The notes: generated from the sequence alone by a model not told the origin. Numbered from the stretch's first letter, positions 6,281 through 14,459 are shown. The stretch: 18,319 nucleotides of DNA from Candidatus Kapaibacterium sp. (GCA_025450975.1 JANWLI010000128.1:1-18319), one strand, 5' to 3'. Made by a program: numbers and translations.

Positions 6281-7018
6281 TCACTTCCACCACGCATCCT
6301 TCTTCCCCGGCTTGCCTGAGTTCACCTGCTTCATGTAGGACTCCCAGCCGTTCTTGACGTACTTTTTGTTTACGTAGATCTCGCCGGCGCCTTCGTCCCA
6401 GTCTTCGGTGTACGGCAGACGCTCTAATCCCCAGATGCATTTTTTCTGCTTGCCGCTCTTTGATGTCCAGACACCGACGAACGTGTTGTTCATGTAGCCA
6501 TCGTCGCCGTTATTATCCAGTTGGTATTCATCCGGCTTTGCTGGTTCGTATACGAAATCACTTCTGAACGTACCGGTGAAGACTCCGGAATATTTCGATT
6601 TAGGATCTTCGACAAATTTGTATTCTGCTACGATGCTGATCGGCGAGACATGCTCTGCCATCGGATGCGGTTCGGAGTAGCGTGTTGCTTTTGTGATCGT
6701 GATCGTCCCCTCGAATGGCGTGACGACTCCTTTGTGTCTGTCTTTTCCTTTCACGCGGTAGGTCAGGAGATCGGCATTATCCTGCTCGATCTCGGAAAGA
6801 TAAAATTCGATGCGCCAGTAGTCGTTACCGTAGACTCCGTTTTGCGGATAGCCATCCGAGATCCAGAACGAGGAGAGGTCGTGGCGCTTTACTTCTTCGA
6901 GGATGTCTTTTCCGTTTTCGTAAAAATTTTCGTTTGCCCAGTCTGCGCTGAAGTCGATCTTTTTCTGAGCGAAGGCAGTGACGGCGAAGAGGCTAAGAAG
7001 CAGGGCGAGTACTTTCAT
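6281..7018 (-). CDS. Secreted or periplasmic protein of unknown function
   Basis: A 245-residue protein with a clear N-terminal signal peptide, MKVLALLLSLFAVTAFAQ, probably cleaved before KKIDF. A longer frame starts at 7057, but its extra 13 residues run across the start of the divergent gene, so the ATG at 7018 is chosen. The mature part is rich in aromatic and charged residues (DYWRIEFYLSEIEQ, YSGVFTGTFRSDF, NTFVGVWTSKSGKQKKCIWG) and ends lysine- and tryptophan-rich (KKDAWWK). Alternating patterns suggest a beta-rich fold. No catalytic motif, lipobox or sorting domain is seen and no family is recognised. It is convergent with hicB (6-bp gap) and divergent from the YciI-like gene (15-bp gap). 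Confidence 0.85.
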   Translation of the reverse strand: MKVLALLLSLFAVTAFAQKKIDFSADWANENFYENGKDILEEVKRHDLSSFWISDGYPQNGVYGNDYWRIEFYLSEIEQDNADLLTYRVKGKDRHKGVVTPFEGTITITKATRYSEPHPMAEHVSPISIVAEYKFVEDPKSKYSGVFTGTFRSDFVYEPAKPDEYQLDNNGDDGYMNNTFVGVWTSKSGKQKKCIWGLERLPYTEDWDEGAGEIYVNKKYVKNGWESYMKQVNSGKPGKKDAWWK

Positions 7019-7021
7019 CAG

Positions 7022-7029
7022 TATTTTTG
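7022..7029 (+). promoter_or_regulatory. TAnnTTTG -7 box directly before the YciI-like gene
   Basis: TATTTTTG matches the Bacteroidota -7 consensus exactly and ends 4 bp before the ATG at 7034. If used, transcription would begin at or next to the start codon, giving a leaderless mRNA. No TTTG or TTG -33 box is found 19-21 bp upstream, so support is partial. Confidence 0.35.
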
Positions 7030-7033
7030 AAGT

Positions 7034-7345
7034 ATGAGCACGAACGATCAACCACAAATTTATTATGTTTTATTCCACTCCCCCGGATCGGCTTGGGTCG
7101 AGGGGACGGGTTTTCGCGAGCAACCCGGCGTAATAGAGCATGCCCGGTACATGATGGGGTTTCAGGAAACAGGCCATATGCAGCTTGGCGGGCCGTTTCT
7201 TGACGATACAGGCGGGATGATGGTCATGCGAGCAGCGAGCCAGGAAGAGGCGGAGGGGTTCGCAAATGCCGATCCCTGTGTAAAAAATGGTCTTTTGACG
7301 GTTCAGGTTAAGCCGTGGATGACCGTGTTTGAGTCCACCAAGTAA
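7034..7345 (+). CDS. YciI-like (YCII-related domain) protein
   Basis: A 103-residue protein of the YciI/YCII-related family, a dimeric alpha-beta ferredoxin-like fold with a putative His/Asp active site; biochemical roles are mostly undefined. Seen: H36 in EHARYMMGFQETGHMQLGGPFLDD, the conserved GGPF.DD turn at about 52-58, the SQEEAEGFANADP segment with D80, and the C-terminal VQVKPWMTVF. Length and order match the family. It starts 15 bp from the divergent secreted-protein gene and has no Shine-Dalgarno sequence, consistent with a leaderless or near-leaderless message. Confidence 0.9.
   Translation: MSTNDQPQIYYVLFHSPGSAWVEGTGFREQPGVIEHARYMMGFQETGHMQLGGPFLDDTGGMMVMRAASQEEAEGFANADPCVKNGLLTVQVKPWMTVFESTK
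7055..7062 (-). promoter_or_regulatory. TAnnTTTG -7 box for the divergent secreted-protein gene
   Basis: On the minus strand TAAATTTG matches the -7 consensus. It lies inside the first codons of the YciI-like gene, about 37 bp upstream of the secreted protein's ATG at 7018, giving a leader of roughly 30 nt. No clear -33 box. Confidence 0.35.
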
Positions 7346-7386
7346 CTAAAGGCAGCCAATCCGGTATACGGAGAGGTTTGTTGCCG

Positions 7387-7394
7387 TAATTTTG
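7387..7394 (+). promoter_or_regulatory. TAnnTTTG -7 box before the bi-domain oxidoreductase
   Basis: TAATTTTG matches the -7 consensus and would start transcription near 7400, about 27 nt before the TTG start at 7427. The TTTG at 7377-7380 is too close (6 bp) to be a proper -33 box. Confidence 0.35.
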
Positions 7395-7426
7395 AAGGCC
7401 GCAAAGGTAGTCAATACTCACTCAAT

Positions 7427-9580
7427 TTGAAGCAGCTTCTTCAGTCCCTGCGTTCAGGGAAGATCACCGTTCGTGACGTCGAATCGCCACAGGCGCCTAA
7501 GCGCGCAGGCGTCATCGTACGCAATTACGCAAGTGTTATTTCCGCCGGTACGGAGAAAATGTCCGTCGAGCTGGCTCGTGCCTCGATGATCGAGAAGGCC
7601 CGCTCACGGCCGGACGATGTGAAGAAAGTCCTTGCCGAGATCAAGCAGCTGGGCTTCTGGGCAACGTATCGGCGCATCATGAACAAGCTCGATACGCCCA
7701 AATCCATGGGGTACTCCTGTGCTGGTGAAGTGATCGCCGTCAGCGAAGATGTCGACGATCTCAAGCCCGGCGATCGGGCTGCCTGTGGCGGACAAGGTGC
7801 CAATCATGCCGAAGTTGTCAGTGTGCTTCGCAACTTATGTGTAAAACTTCCGGACACGGTTAGCTACGAGGACGCTTGCTACACGACGCTCGGTGCGATC
7901 GCCATGCAGGGTGTCCGTCAGGCTGAGCTGCGCTTCGGCGAAAGTGTTGCTGTCATTGGCCTCGGCCTTGTCGGGCAGCTAACCTGCGCGATCGCGAAAG
8001 CTGCAGGGTGCCAGGTGATCGGCATTGATCTTGACGACGAGAATGTCAAGCTTGCCAATTCTTTCTCTGCACATTTCGCATTTAGTCGACAAGTCGATAA
8101 CCTTGTTGATAAGATCAAGTCGTTAACATCGGGTCACGGTGTCGACGCAGTGATAATCGCAGCGGCGACGAGTTCGAACGATCCGATCGAGTTTGCAGCG
8201 GCGATTGCACGCGACCGGGCGAAGGTCGTGATGGTCGGTGTGACGAAGATGGATATTCCGCGCGAACCGTTCTACATGAAAGAGCTGGATTTCCGTTTGT
8301 CGCGCTCGTACGGTCCGGGGCGGTACGATCACATCTACGAAGAGAAAGGTATCGATTATCCGATCGGCCATGTGCGTTGGACGGAACGCCGGAACATGCA
8401 GGAGTTCGTCCGACTGCTTGCGGAGAAAAAGATCGAACCGAAGCATCTCACGACGCACGTCATTCCGATCACCGAAGCTGAGCGCGCATACAACATGATC
8501 GCCGGTGAAGCGAAAGAGCGTTATCTAGGTATCGTGCTCACCTACCCTCAGGGCGAGGAAGTAAAAATTAAGAATTATGAATTAAGAGAGGGAGTCGGAA
8601 GCAGCGGACCCCAGATGCCCAAGATCGGATTTATTGGGGCAGGAAATTTTGCGCAGGGTTTTTTGCTGCCAACGCTCAAAGAAAGTGCGGAGTTGATCGC
8701 AGTTGCCAACGAGTCGGGTGCAAGTGCAGAAGATGCGAAGGCAAAGTTTGGGTTTACACAGGCGACAACTAATGCCGATGCTGTTATTGCAAATGCCGAA
8801 GTAAACACGGTATTTATTGCGACGCGCCACAACTCGCATGCAGATCTGATCACGAAGGCGCTTAAGGCCGGCAAGCATGTCTTCTGCGAAAAGCCGATGG
8901 CGTTGACGTATGAGGAAGCAACGCAGGTTGCACAGGCATATGAGAAGCATCCACAACAGTTGCTCATCGGATTTAACCGGCGCTTCTCGCCGCTTGTCGT
9001 GAAGATGAAAGAGTTGTTTGGCGAGCCGCATGAGCCGAAGATGATATTTTATCGCGTCAATGCCGGAGCCATTCCTGCATCGAACTGGACGCAAGACGAA
9101 GAGATCGGTGGCGGACGTATTATCGGCGAGGTCTGTCACTTCATCGATACAGCTGCGTATCTTGCCAACGATTCGCTGCCGAAGTCCGTCGTTGCCAAAC
9201 GCATCGCAACGGACCGTGCCGATAGTGTTGATAAAGACACGGTCTCGATCACCGTCGATTACGAAGACGGTACCGTTGCCACGATCCTCTACATTGCCAA
9301 TGGCAGCAAGGATATTCCGAAAGAAGAGATCCAGGTCTTCTCCTCAGGCCGCACGGCCATCATGAAGAACTTCACCGAGCTGGAGTTTTATCGCGGCACC
9401 GGCAAGCCGCATGTTGTTAGCGGCCAGGGCAAGGGGCACAAGGAAGAAGTGCTTGCGTTTATCGACGCGATCAAATCAGGCAAACCATCACCGATCCCGT
9501 TCGACTCGATGCTGGCGACAACGGTCGTTACCTTCGCTGTTTTGGAGTCGCTTTCAACTGGTGAGACGATCAGGTTCTAG
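7427..9580 (+). CDS. Bi-domain oxidoreductase: zinc-type dehydrogenase fused to Gfo/Idh/MocA oxidoreductase
   Basis: A 717-residue fusion of two nucleotide-dependent oxidoreductases. Residues 1 to about 375 form a medium-chain alcohol-dehydrogenase-like module with ISAGTEKM (39-45), GYSCAGEVIAV (95-105) and the Rossmann GLGLVG (178-183). The structural-zinc cysteine cluster is missing. Residues from about 397 form a Gfo/Idh/MocA sugar-dehydrogenase-like module: KIGFIGAGNFAQG, then CEKP with E488-K489-P490. This two-module family is often found in polysaccharide loci, fitting the nearby ugd/uxs; the substrate is unknown. The start is TTG at 7427: it gives the expected MKQLLQSL, and no in-frame ATG lies just upstream. 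The second module has its own Met at 397 (ATG 8615). The linker KIKNYELREG is encoded by an AT-rich 7-bp tandem repeat. Confidence 0.93.
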   Translation: MKQLLQSLRSGKITVRDVESPQAPKRAGVIVRNYASVISAGTEKMSVELARASMIEKARSRPDDVKKVLAEIKQLGFWATYRRIMNKLDTPKSMGYSCAGEVIAVSEDVDDLKPGDRAACGGQGANHAEVVSVLRNLCVKLPDTVSYEDACYTTLGAIAMQGVRQAELRFGESVAVIGLGLVGQLTCAIAKAAGCQVIGIDLDDENVKLANSFSAHFAFSRQVDNLVDKIKSLTSGHGVDAVIIAAATSSNDPIEFAAAIARDRAKVVMVGVTKMDIPREPFYMKELDFRLSRSYGPGRYDHIYEEKGIDYPIGHVRWTERRNMQEFVRLLAEKKIEPKHLTTHVIPITEAERAYNMIAGEAKERYLGIVLTYPQGEEVKIKNYELREGVGSSGPQMPKIGFIGAGNFAQGFLLPTLKESAELIAVANESGASAEDAKAKFGFTQATTNADAVIANAEVNTVFIATRHNSHADLITKALKAGKHVFCEKPMALTYEEATQVAQAYEKHPQQLLIGFNRRFSPLVVKMKELFGEPHEPKMIFYRVNAGAIPASNWTQDEEIGGGRIIGEVCHFIDTAAYLANDSLPKSVVAKRIATDRADSVDKDTVSITVDYEDGTVATILYIANGSKDIPKEEIQVFSSGRTAIMKNFTELEFYRGTGKPHVVSGQGKGHKEEVLAFIDAIKSGKPSPIPFDSMLATTVVTFAVLESLSTGETIRF
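8566..8586 (+). repeat. AT-rich heptamer repeat translated as the inter-domain linker
   Basis: Three 7-bp units in a row, aattaag, aattatg, aattaag, lie inside the oxidoreductase gene between its two modules. They are far more AT-rich than the flanking coding sequence. Because 21 bp is a multiple of three, the frame is kept; the tract is read as part of KIKNYELRE. Confidence 0.85.
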
Positions 9581-9616
9581 CGTAACTATTCCCGGTCTAA
9601 GACGTTCTTTTATTCG

Positions 9617-12517
9617 ATGCTTCGTGTCGTTGCACTCTTCATAATTATTACTTCGTCGACCTGTTTTGCTACCTGGCAAAAGCTGGCTCAGTTGAATGCG
9701 CCTATTGGGTGCTGTTTTTTTCTCGATGGGAAAAATGGATTTGTAGGTTCGGGCAGTTACGGCTCAAATCCAGTGACCTTACGGATCTGGGCAACGCGCG
9801 ACGGTGGAATAACATGGATTCCGTGCGGAGTACCTTCCGAAACAGGACAAATAACCCAGATATCCATAGACACGAACGGTGTTGGGTATGCGTCGGTGTT
9901 TTGCATGAGCAACCCTTCGATGAATCTCTGGAGAACCCAGGACGGCGGTTTTTCCTGGGTTGATGCCTCCACTTCGCAACGGTTTGGGACCGGCGTCGGT
10001 ATAAAAGGAGCGGCATTTGCGACTGCATCCTGGAATCTAAGCGGCTCCGGAAATAATGGCGTCTTTTTCATGGAGAATGCCACGCAATTTATTTCGCCCG
10101 GTCCGCAAGCTGGGAACAATGCCAATGAAGCGTGGTCTGCCTATGGCGATGCAACGACGAGGATATGGTATCAGGTCAAAGAAATGGCAAGGAGGCTCTA
10201 TGCTTCGACCGACCGGGGAGCAACCTGGAGTTCGAGATTCATCTTTAATCTGCAGCCCACTGGCCATATTGACGGTGCCGATGGTACCGTATATATTCAG
10301 ACACAGGACGGAGGAATGCTTCGCAGTACGGACGCAGGTTTTACATGGGCAGCGATCGGCGGACCATCGAATTATGTGGACACGCGTTCATTTTGGGTAG
10401 GGGGATGCACTGGGCGTGAAGTCATAGCATTTGATGTCAACGGCGGTGTGTGGAAAACCAGTGATGGCGGCGACGGACGCCTCGGGACGCTTAACCCGAT
10501 CTCGATCGTGCATATCACTATTCCCCAGGTTTCCGCGTGCTCGGTATCACAAGGTATTGCCAAATTGATCTACACCGACTGCGGTGAATTTATCATTACG
10601 AGTGCTGCGATCGAGAACGATCCGAACGCTGTATTCAGCCTTCAACCGTTTACCGTACCCGATACACTGCGCGCCGGCGATACGGTGACGTTCATAGTCG
10701 ACTTTGATCCGAAAGGAAATCCATTAGCATACAGTGCACAGATCCGAATCAAGGCAGAGCAGGTTCGATCGGGGATCGTCACCGATATCGACAGCTTGGT
10801 TCGTATTAATGCCATAGCTGTTGGCGTGCCCCCTAAGTTAACATCAAGTCATTCCGCCATCAGCTTTAGCGAACGCTCTGTTTGTGAACCATCGCGCGAT
10901 ACCGTCATAACGATCAGGAACGAAGGTTGCGATACGCTGACGATCACGAACGGCCCGACGTCTGCCGGGCTGCCATTTACGATTAGCACGATCCCGCTTC
11001 CCTACTCGCTACCCCCGGATAGTACGGTAACGTTTACGATCTCCTACGATCCGGAAACAGGCGGTGCATTTACCTCTTCGACGCGATTGCAGGCAACCTC
11101 GCAAGGCAGGCAGCAGGAAATAGAGATCCTGCTCGATGCGAAGGCTCGATGGGGCGAAGGCATACCACTTCAGTCAGCAGCGGCATTACAGTTCAAAACC
11201 ATATCGATCTGCGCATCGGATTCGATCGACGGCTTTATTACGAATACCGGATGCGACACACTCATTATCGACAGCACCCTGCTGAGCGGCGATGCAGACT
11301 TCTCGATGCTCAATTCGATCCTGTCCGGCCAGAAACTTCGGCCGGGAGATACGATCCGGTTCACCTTTCATCTCACGCCAGTCCTCAAGGGCAGCCGCAC
11401 GGGGATGTTCACGATCTTCCTGCATAACGAACACGGCGTATTCCCTCCAATGACCGGTCAGTTCAGTCTAATTGGCAATGTGCTTGATGGCACGAGAACT
11501 GCGAGCCAGTCGCTCACGTCTATTGATTTTGGACCGACAGATCTTTGCTCTGAGCGCGATTCCGTGTTCACAATACGAAATACCGGCTGCGATACGATCG
11601 AGGTTACGCCGGCATTACAAGGTACAGGGTTCGAGCTTGAGAGTATGACGATAACGCTTGCACCCGGCGAGTCGCAGACGATTATTGTGCGGACGAAGAT
11701 CGATACAGCCGGAGGCACGAGTCAGTCAGTTGGCCTGATCACGTTTACGACGAATGCTGCGAACGGACTCACTCCCATTCAGCTCAAACGAGATTATCAA
11801 TATCCTCGCTATTACGGAGTTAATTTCCGCACCGGCCAGTCGCAAGGCTCGTCAGGGAATATTGTGATGTTTGAGATCGTCGGCGAGAGCGGGCTCGGTG
11901 CAGCCGGCAGCGGCATCCACACATTAGAGGCAACACTCGATGTAAACGAAGACCTGCTGTTCTACTTGTATGCTCGTGGTCCGAATACGGTCACGCGCAA
12001 CGGAGATCGCTTCACGATCACGCATCCGCTCGAGCTTCAGGCAACGCCGGGCAATGCAGTTGCAGAGTTATACTATGAAGTATATCTGACGAAGGACACG
12101 ATTACCGATATTACGATATCTGATTTTGTATTTAACGGCGGGGACACATCGCCATGTCCACTGAGATTCCTAACCGACGGGACGTTAGGAAATGCGACAC
12201 CTACGTTCTCCTACGTATTCAACTGCGGTGATAGAACGCTTCATAAATTTTTAGAAGGTACTTCGGTCTTTAGCAGTATCTCGATCCGCCCCAATCCAGC
12301 GCGCGAAGAAGTTACGCTGGAAGTAACTGCGACGGCTGACGTGCATGCAGTCATAGATATGTATAATGCGTTCGGTGTGAAGGTTGCTTCGCGGACGATC
12401 ATGGTTTCTGGCCTGACGAAGATCCCGATCGATCTCGGTGGCTTTTCCAGCGGTCAGTATTTTGTACGAGTCCTTGGCGCCGGGGCCTCGCCGGTAGTTT
12501 CGTTTATCAAGCAATAA
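9617..12517 (+). CDS. Secreted Asp-box/choice-of-anchor-D-like protein with T9SS C-terminal sorting domain
   Basis: A 966-residue exported protein. Signal peptide MLRVVALFIIITSSTCFA (1-18). Residues about 20-290 hold five Asp-box-type repeats, as in BNR/Ycf48/sortilin-like propellers: ATRDGGITW (59-67), RTQDGGFSW, ASTDRGATW, RSTDAGFTW and KTSDGGDG. Residues about 300-730 hold four Ig-like choice-of-anchor-D (ASH-like) repeats, each with a Cys pair 14-15 apart: C308/C322, C423/C438, C532/C546, C644/C658, the later three in GCDT. A poorly defined region follows (about 730-885). The last 80 residues are a type A T9SS sorting domain beginning SISIRPNPAREEVTLEV and ending YFVRVL...SFIKQ. So it should cross the outer membrane by T9SS and be released or anchored. 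The ligand is unknown. A 36-bp gap separates it from the oxidoreductase gene. Confidence 0.9.
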   Translation: MLRVVALFIIITSSTCFATWQKLAQLNAPIGCCFFLDGKNGFVGSGSYGSNPVTLRIWATRDGGITWIPCGVPSETGQITQISIDTNGVGYASVFCMSNPSMNLWRTQDGGFSWVDASTSQRFGTGVGIKGAAFATASWNLSGSGNNGVFFMENATQFISPGPQAGNNANEAWSAYGDATTRIWYQVKEMARRLYASTDRGATWSSRFIFNLQPTGHIDGADGTVYIQTQDGGMLRSTDAGFTWAAIGGPSNYVDTRSFWVGGCTGREVIAFDVNGGVWKTSDGGDGRLGTLNPISIVHITIPQVSACSVSQGIAKLIYTDCGEFIITSAAIENDPNAVFSLQPFTVPDTLRAGDTVTFIVDFDPKGNPLAYSAQIRIKAEQVRSGIVTDIDSLVRINAIAVGVPPKLTSSHSAISFSERSVCEPSRDTVITIRNEGCDTLTITNGPTSAGLPFTISTIPLPYSLPPDSTVTFTISYDPETGGAFTSSTRLQATSQGRQQEIEILLDAKARWGEGIPLQSAAALQFKTISICASDSIDGFITNTGCDTLIIDSTLLSGDADFSMLNSILSGQKLRPGDTIRFTFHLTPVLKGSRTGMFTIFLHNEHGVFPPMTGQFSLIGNVLDGTRTASQSLTSIDFGPTDLCSERDSVFTIRNTGCDTIEVTPALQGTGFELESMTITLAPGESQTIIVRTKIDTAGGTSQSVGLITFTTNAANGLTPIQLKRDYQYPRYYGVNFRTGQSQGSSGNIVMFEIVGESGLGAAGSGIHTLEATLDVNEDLLFYLYARGPNTVTRNGDRFTITHPLELQATPGNAVAELYYEVYLTKDTITDITISDFVFNGGDTSPCPLRFLTDGTLGNATPTFSYVFNCGDRTLHKFLEGTSVFSSISIRPNPAREEVTLEVTATADVHAVIDMYNAFGVKVASRTIMVSGLTKIPIDLGGFSSGQYFVRVLGAGASPVVSFIKQ

Positions 12518-12544
12518 AAAAGGCGCACCTTTCGAATGCGCCTT
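12513..12544 (-). terminator. Intrinsic terminator of the RRM gene
   Basis: Perfect 8-bp arms AAGGCGCA (12520-12527) and TGCGCCTT (12537-12544) with a 9-nt loop. On the minus strand the stem is followed by a T-run (12514-12520 read in reverse), so it ends the RRM transcript. On the plus strand there is no T-run, though the hairpin also sits just after the T9SS gene and could stabilise that 3' end. Confidence 0.8.
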
Positions 12545-12569
12545 CACGGGTAAACGTTAAGAAAATTTC

Positions 12570-12965
12570 TTACCAGATACCATTGCGGTTACCGTAGCTG
12601 CGGCCCGAGATATCGGTGCTGTTGGGATCGTTAAACTCGTAACGCGCTTTGTTGGCCATGTTGCCATCGCGTGATCCGCGGTCCATGTTCGGCTTCGCCT
12701 CACGAACACTTAACGGGCGTCCTTCGACTTCTTTGCCGTTAAGCTCGGTCATCGCCTTTGCAGCGCTATCTTCATTTTCCATTTCGACAAAACCGAAACC
12801 TTTGGATTTCTTGGTGATCTGGTCGCTGACGATGGCAGTGCTATTGACACGTCCAAACGGAGAAAAAAGTTGTTCGAGCTGCTCAACGCTCCAGCTGTAC
12901 GGGAGGCTACCAATATATAGCTTCTTACTGGTGACCTTGACGGTGTCTTTCGTCGCTACTTCCAT
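12570..12965 (-). CDS. RRM-domain RNA-binding protein
   Basis: A 131-residue protein with one RNA-recognition motif, of the type seen in bacterial single-RRM glycine-rich or cold-inducible RNA-binding proteins, which bind single-stranded RNA. RNP2 is LYIGSL at 16-21 and RNP1 is KGFGFVEM at 55-62, with the aromatic residues that stack on RNA (Y17, F57, F59) present. LPYSWSVEQLEQLFSPFG is the usual first helix. The tail after about residue 92 is polar and disordered-looking (MDRGSRDGN...SGRSYGNRNGIW) with Arg/Gly content. No Shine-Dalgarno site is seen. About 100 bp of leader or promoter region separates it from the hemerythrin gene, with a near-consensus promoter inside, so it is probably its own unit ending at the terminator downstream. 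Confidence 0.93.
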   Translation of the reverse strand: MEVATKDTVKVTSKKLYIGSLPYSWSVEQLEQLFSPFGRVNSTAIVSDQITKKSKGFGFVEMENEDSAAKAMTELNGKEVEGRPLSVREAKPNMDRGSRDGNMANKARYEFNDPNSTDISGRSYGNRNGIW

Positions 12966-13039
12966 GCGGTTTTGTAATGGGTCTAAGTGATAGTTTTAGT
13001 TAAGAAATCGGCCACAAGGCTGTTCCCAGAGGTGTGGCG

Positions 13040-13067
13040 CAAAGTAAACGGCGGTGCGGTTCACAAA
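13040..13067 (-). promoter_or_regulatory. Near-consensus promoter for the RRM gene
   Basis: On the minus strand TTTG (13064-13067) is followed after 16 bp by TTACTTTG (13040-13047), one base off TAnnTTTG. It would give a leader of about 70 nt before the RRM start at 12965. Spacing is shorter than the usual 19-21 bp, so support is modest. Confidence 0.3.
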
Positions 13068-13071
13068 AGTT

Positions 13072-13563
13072 CTAGAGATTACAGTCCGGAGGCTGGTGGT
13101 AAGCCGCATACTGAGCCGCCAGTTTGTCCGTATCGATAGCCACGAGCTGGGCTTCGATCTGCTCTTCGAGAAGCGGAAAGAACGAACGCTCCTCTTTGCG
13201 GACGTGCGCTTCGAGCAAAAAGCCGAATCCTTGCAGTTTTTCCGGTAAGAGCGCAATATCGCTTGTTTTGACGTCATCGAGCACGGAGCGCATCAACTGA
13301 TGCTCCTGCGCCAAGGCTGTTGCCAGGGTACGCAGCTCTCCTTCGGACCCGCTGCAGGCTGGAAAAAGCAGCTCTTCTTCGAGGGAGAAGTGAGGATACA
13401 GATCGCGGTTCGCAAAGAGAAAGAGTGCCTCACGTTGCATGGCAGGATCTTCCGGCCACGGATCGTGCGACGATGCCGGTCCGCCCTTCTTCAGGCGTAA
13501 GGCTACCAGAAGCGCTTCATGATGATCGTGCGAAAGCGGGATGAGCGCTTCGTGCCGCTTCAT
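13072..13563 (-). CDS. Hemerythrin HHE-domain protein
   Basis: A 163-residue four-helix protein of the hemerythrin/HHE cation-binding family, which binds a di-iron centre and senses or stores oxygen, NO or iron. Likely ligands seen: H12/H14/H15 in PLSHDHHEA, H58 and E62 in YPHFSLEEELLFP, H88 in AQEHQLM, and H120 and E124 in EAHVRKEERSFFP. The LFP and FFP turns are typical. Its ATG overlaps the terC stop (ATGA, 13560-13563), so translation is coupled to terC and the pair is one operon. A role linked to metal or oxidative stress is inferred from that pairing. Confidence 0.92.
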   Translation of the reverse strand: MKRHEALIPLSHDHHEALLVALRLKKGGPASSHDPWPEDPAMQREALFLFANRDLYPHFSLEEELLFPACSGSEGELRTLATALAQEHQLMRSVLDDVKTSDIALLPEKLQGFGFLLEAHVRKEERSFFPLLEEQIEAQLVAIDTDKLAAQYAAYHQPPDCNL

Positions 13564-14459
13564 TCTTTATCTGCATCTGCGGGGATCTCGGTCGGCTTCG
13601 CTTTGAGCGAAACGAGAACCGAGATCAACAAGATACCAAGAATGATCACAAGCGAAAGGCGAACATCAATGTGATGGTCCGGGTTGATGAGCGGGTAGAG
13701 CATCTTAAATCCGACGAACCACAGCACGACGCCGACACCTTTTTTCATGTGCGCGAAGAACTGCTGCATCCGCTCAAGCAGGAAGTAGAGCGATCGCAGA
13801 CCAAGCACCGCAAGGATGTTCGAAGCATAGACTACCAGCGGATCGCGTGAGACGGCGAAGACGGCAGGGATGCTGTCGATGGCAAACATAACGTCTGTCA
13901 GTTCGATGACGATGAGCACAACAAACATCGGCGTTGCAAAACGCTTGCCATGGCGGATGACAAAAAACTTATCGCCATGGTAGTCATCCGTGACCGGGAT
14001 AAATTTACGGATCAAACGAATGATCTTGTTCTTCGACGGGTCGAATTCTTTTTCTTTGCCAAATGCCATGACAAAACCGGTGTAGATAATGAGCACACCG
14101 AAGATGTAGAGCAGCCATTCGAATTCGTTGACAAGGCCGATGCCGCCAAAGACCATGAGCGCGCGCAGGACGAGCACGCCGATAATTCCGTAGTTAAGAA
14201 TGCGTCGCTGGTTCTCGATGCCGATCTTAAAATGCGAGAAGAGCATAAGGAAGACGAAGAGATTGTCGACCGACAATGCTTTTTCGATCGCATAGCCGGC
14301 GTAGTATTCGACGGCGACTTCCCAGCCGCGACTATCTGTCAGGCCGATGATAATTCCGGTGATAATGGCGAGGACGATCCAGAAGAGACTCCAGCCGAGC
14401 GCGCGCTGCAAAGACATCGGCGCCTGTGGAGAACTCAACCTCGAGGATTCTTTAGGCAT
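13560..14459 (-). CDS. TerC/Alx-family membrane protein
   Basis: A multi-pass inner-membrane protein of the TerC family (TerC, Alx), linked to tellurite resistance, manganese export and loading of secreted metalloproteins. From the chosen start it has 299 residues and about seven to nine hydrophobic segments. Two signature stretches carry the conserved acidic residues thought to handle metal: EKALSVDNLFVF at about 59-70, and IELTDVMFAIDSIPAVFAVS at about 184-203. A cytoplasmic charged loop (KEKEFDPSKNK) divides the halves. A longer frame begins at ATG 14501, adding MFSSLLIYSISYPF, with an AAGGG close upstream. The start at 14459 avoids that atypical hydrophobic extension, but both are possible. 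The end overlaps the hemerythrin gene by 4 bp. Manganese or another metal is likely, but the substrate is not shown. Confidence 0.92.
   Translation of the reverse strand: MPKESSRLSSPQAPMSLQRALGWSLFWIVLAIITGIIIGLTDSRGWEVAVEYYAGYAIEKALSVDNLFVFLMLFSHFKIGIENQRRILNYGIIGVLVLRALMVFGGIGLVNEFEWLLYIFGVLIIYTGFVMAFGKEKEFDPSKNKIIRLIRKFIPVTDDYHGDKFFVIRHGKRFATPMFVVLIVIELTDVMFAIDSIPAVFAVSRDPLVVYASNILAVLGLRSLYFLLERMQQFFAHMKKGVGVVLWFVGFKMLYPLINPDHHIDVRLSLVIILGILLISVLVSLKAKPTEIPADADKE

Noticed and set aside
12558..12572. Odd palindrome TAAGAAA-A-TTTCTTA at the RRM stop codon
   Set aside because: Arms are AT-rich with a one-base centre, so it cannot form a useful hairpin; probably chance.
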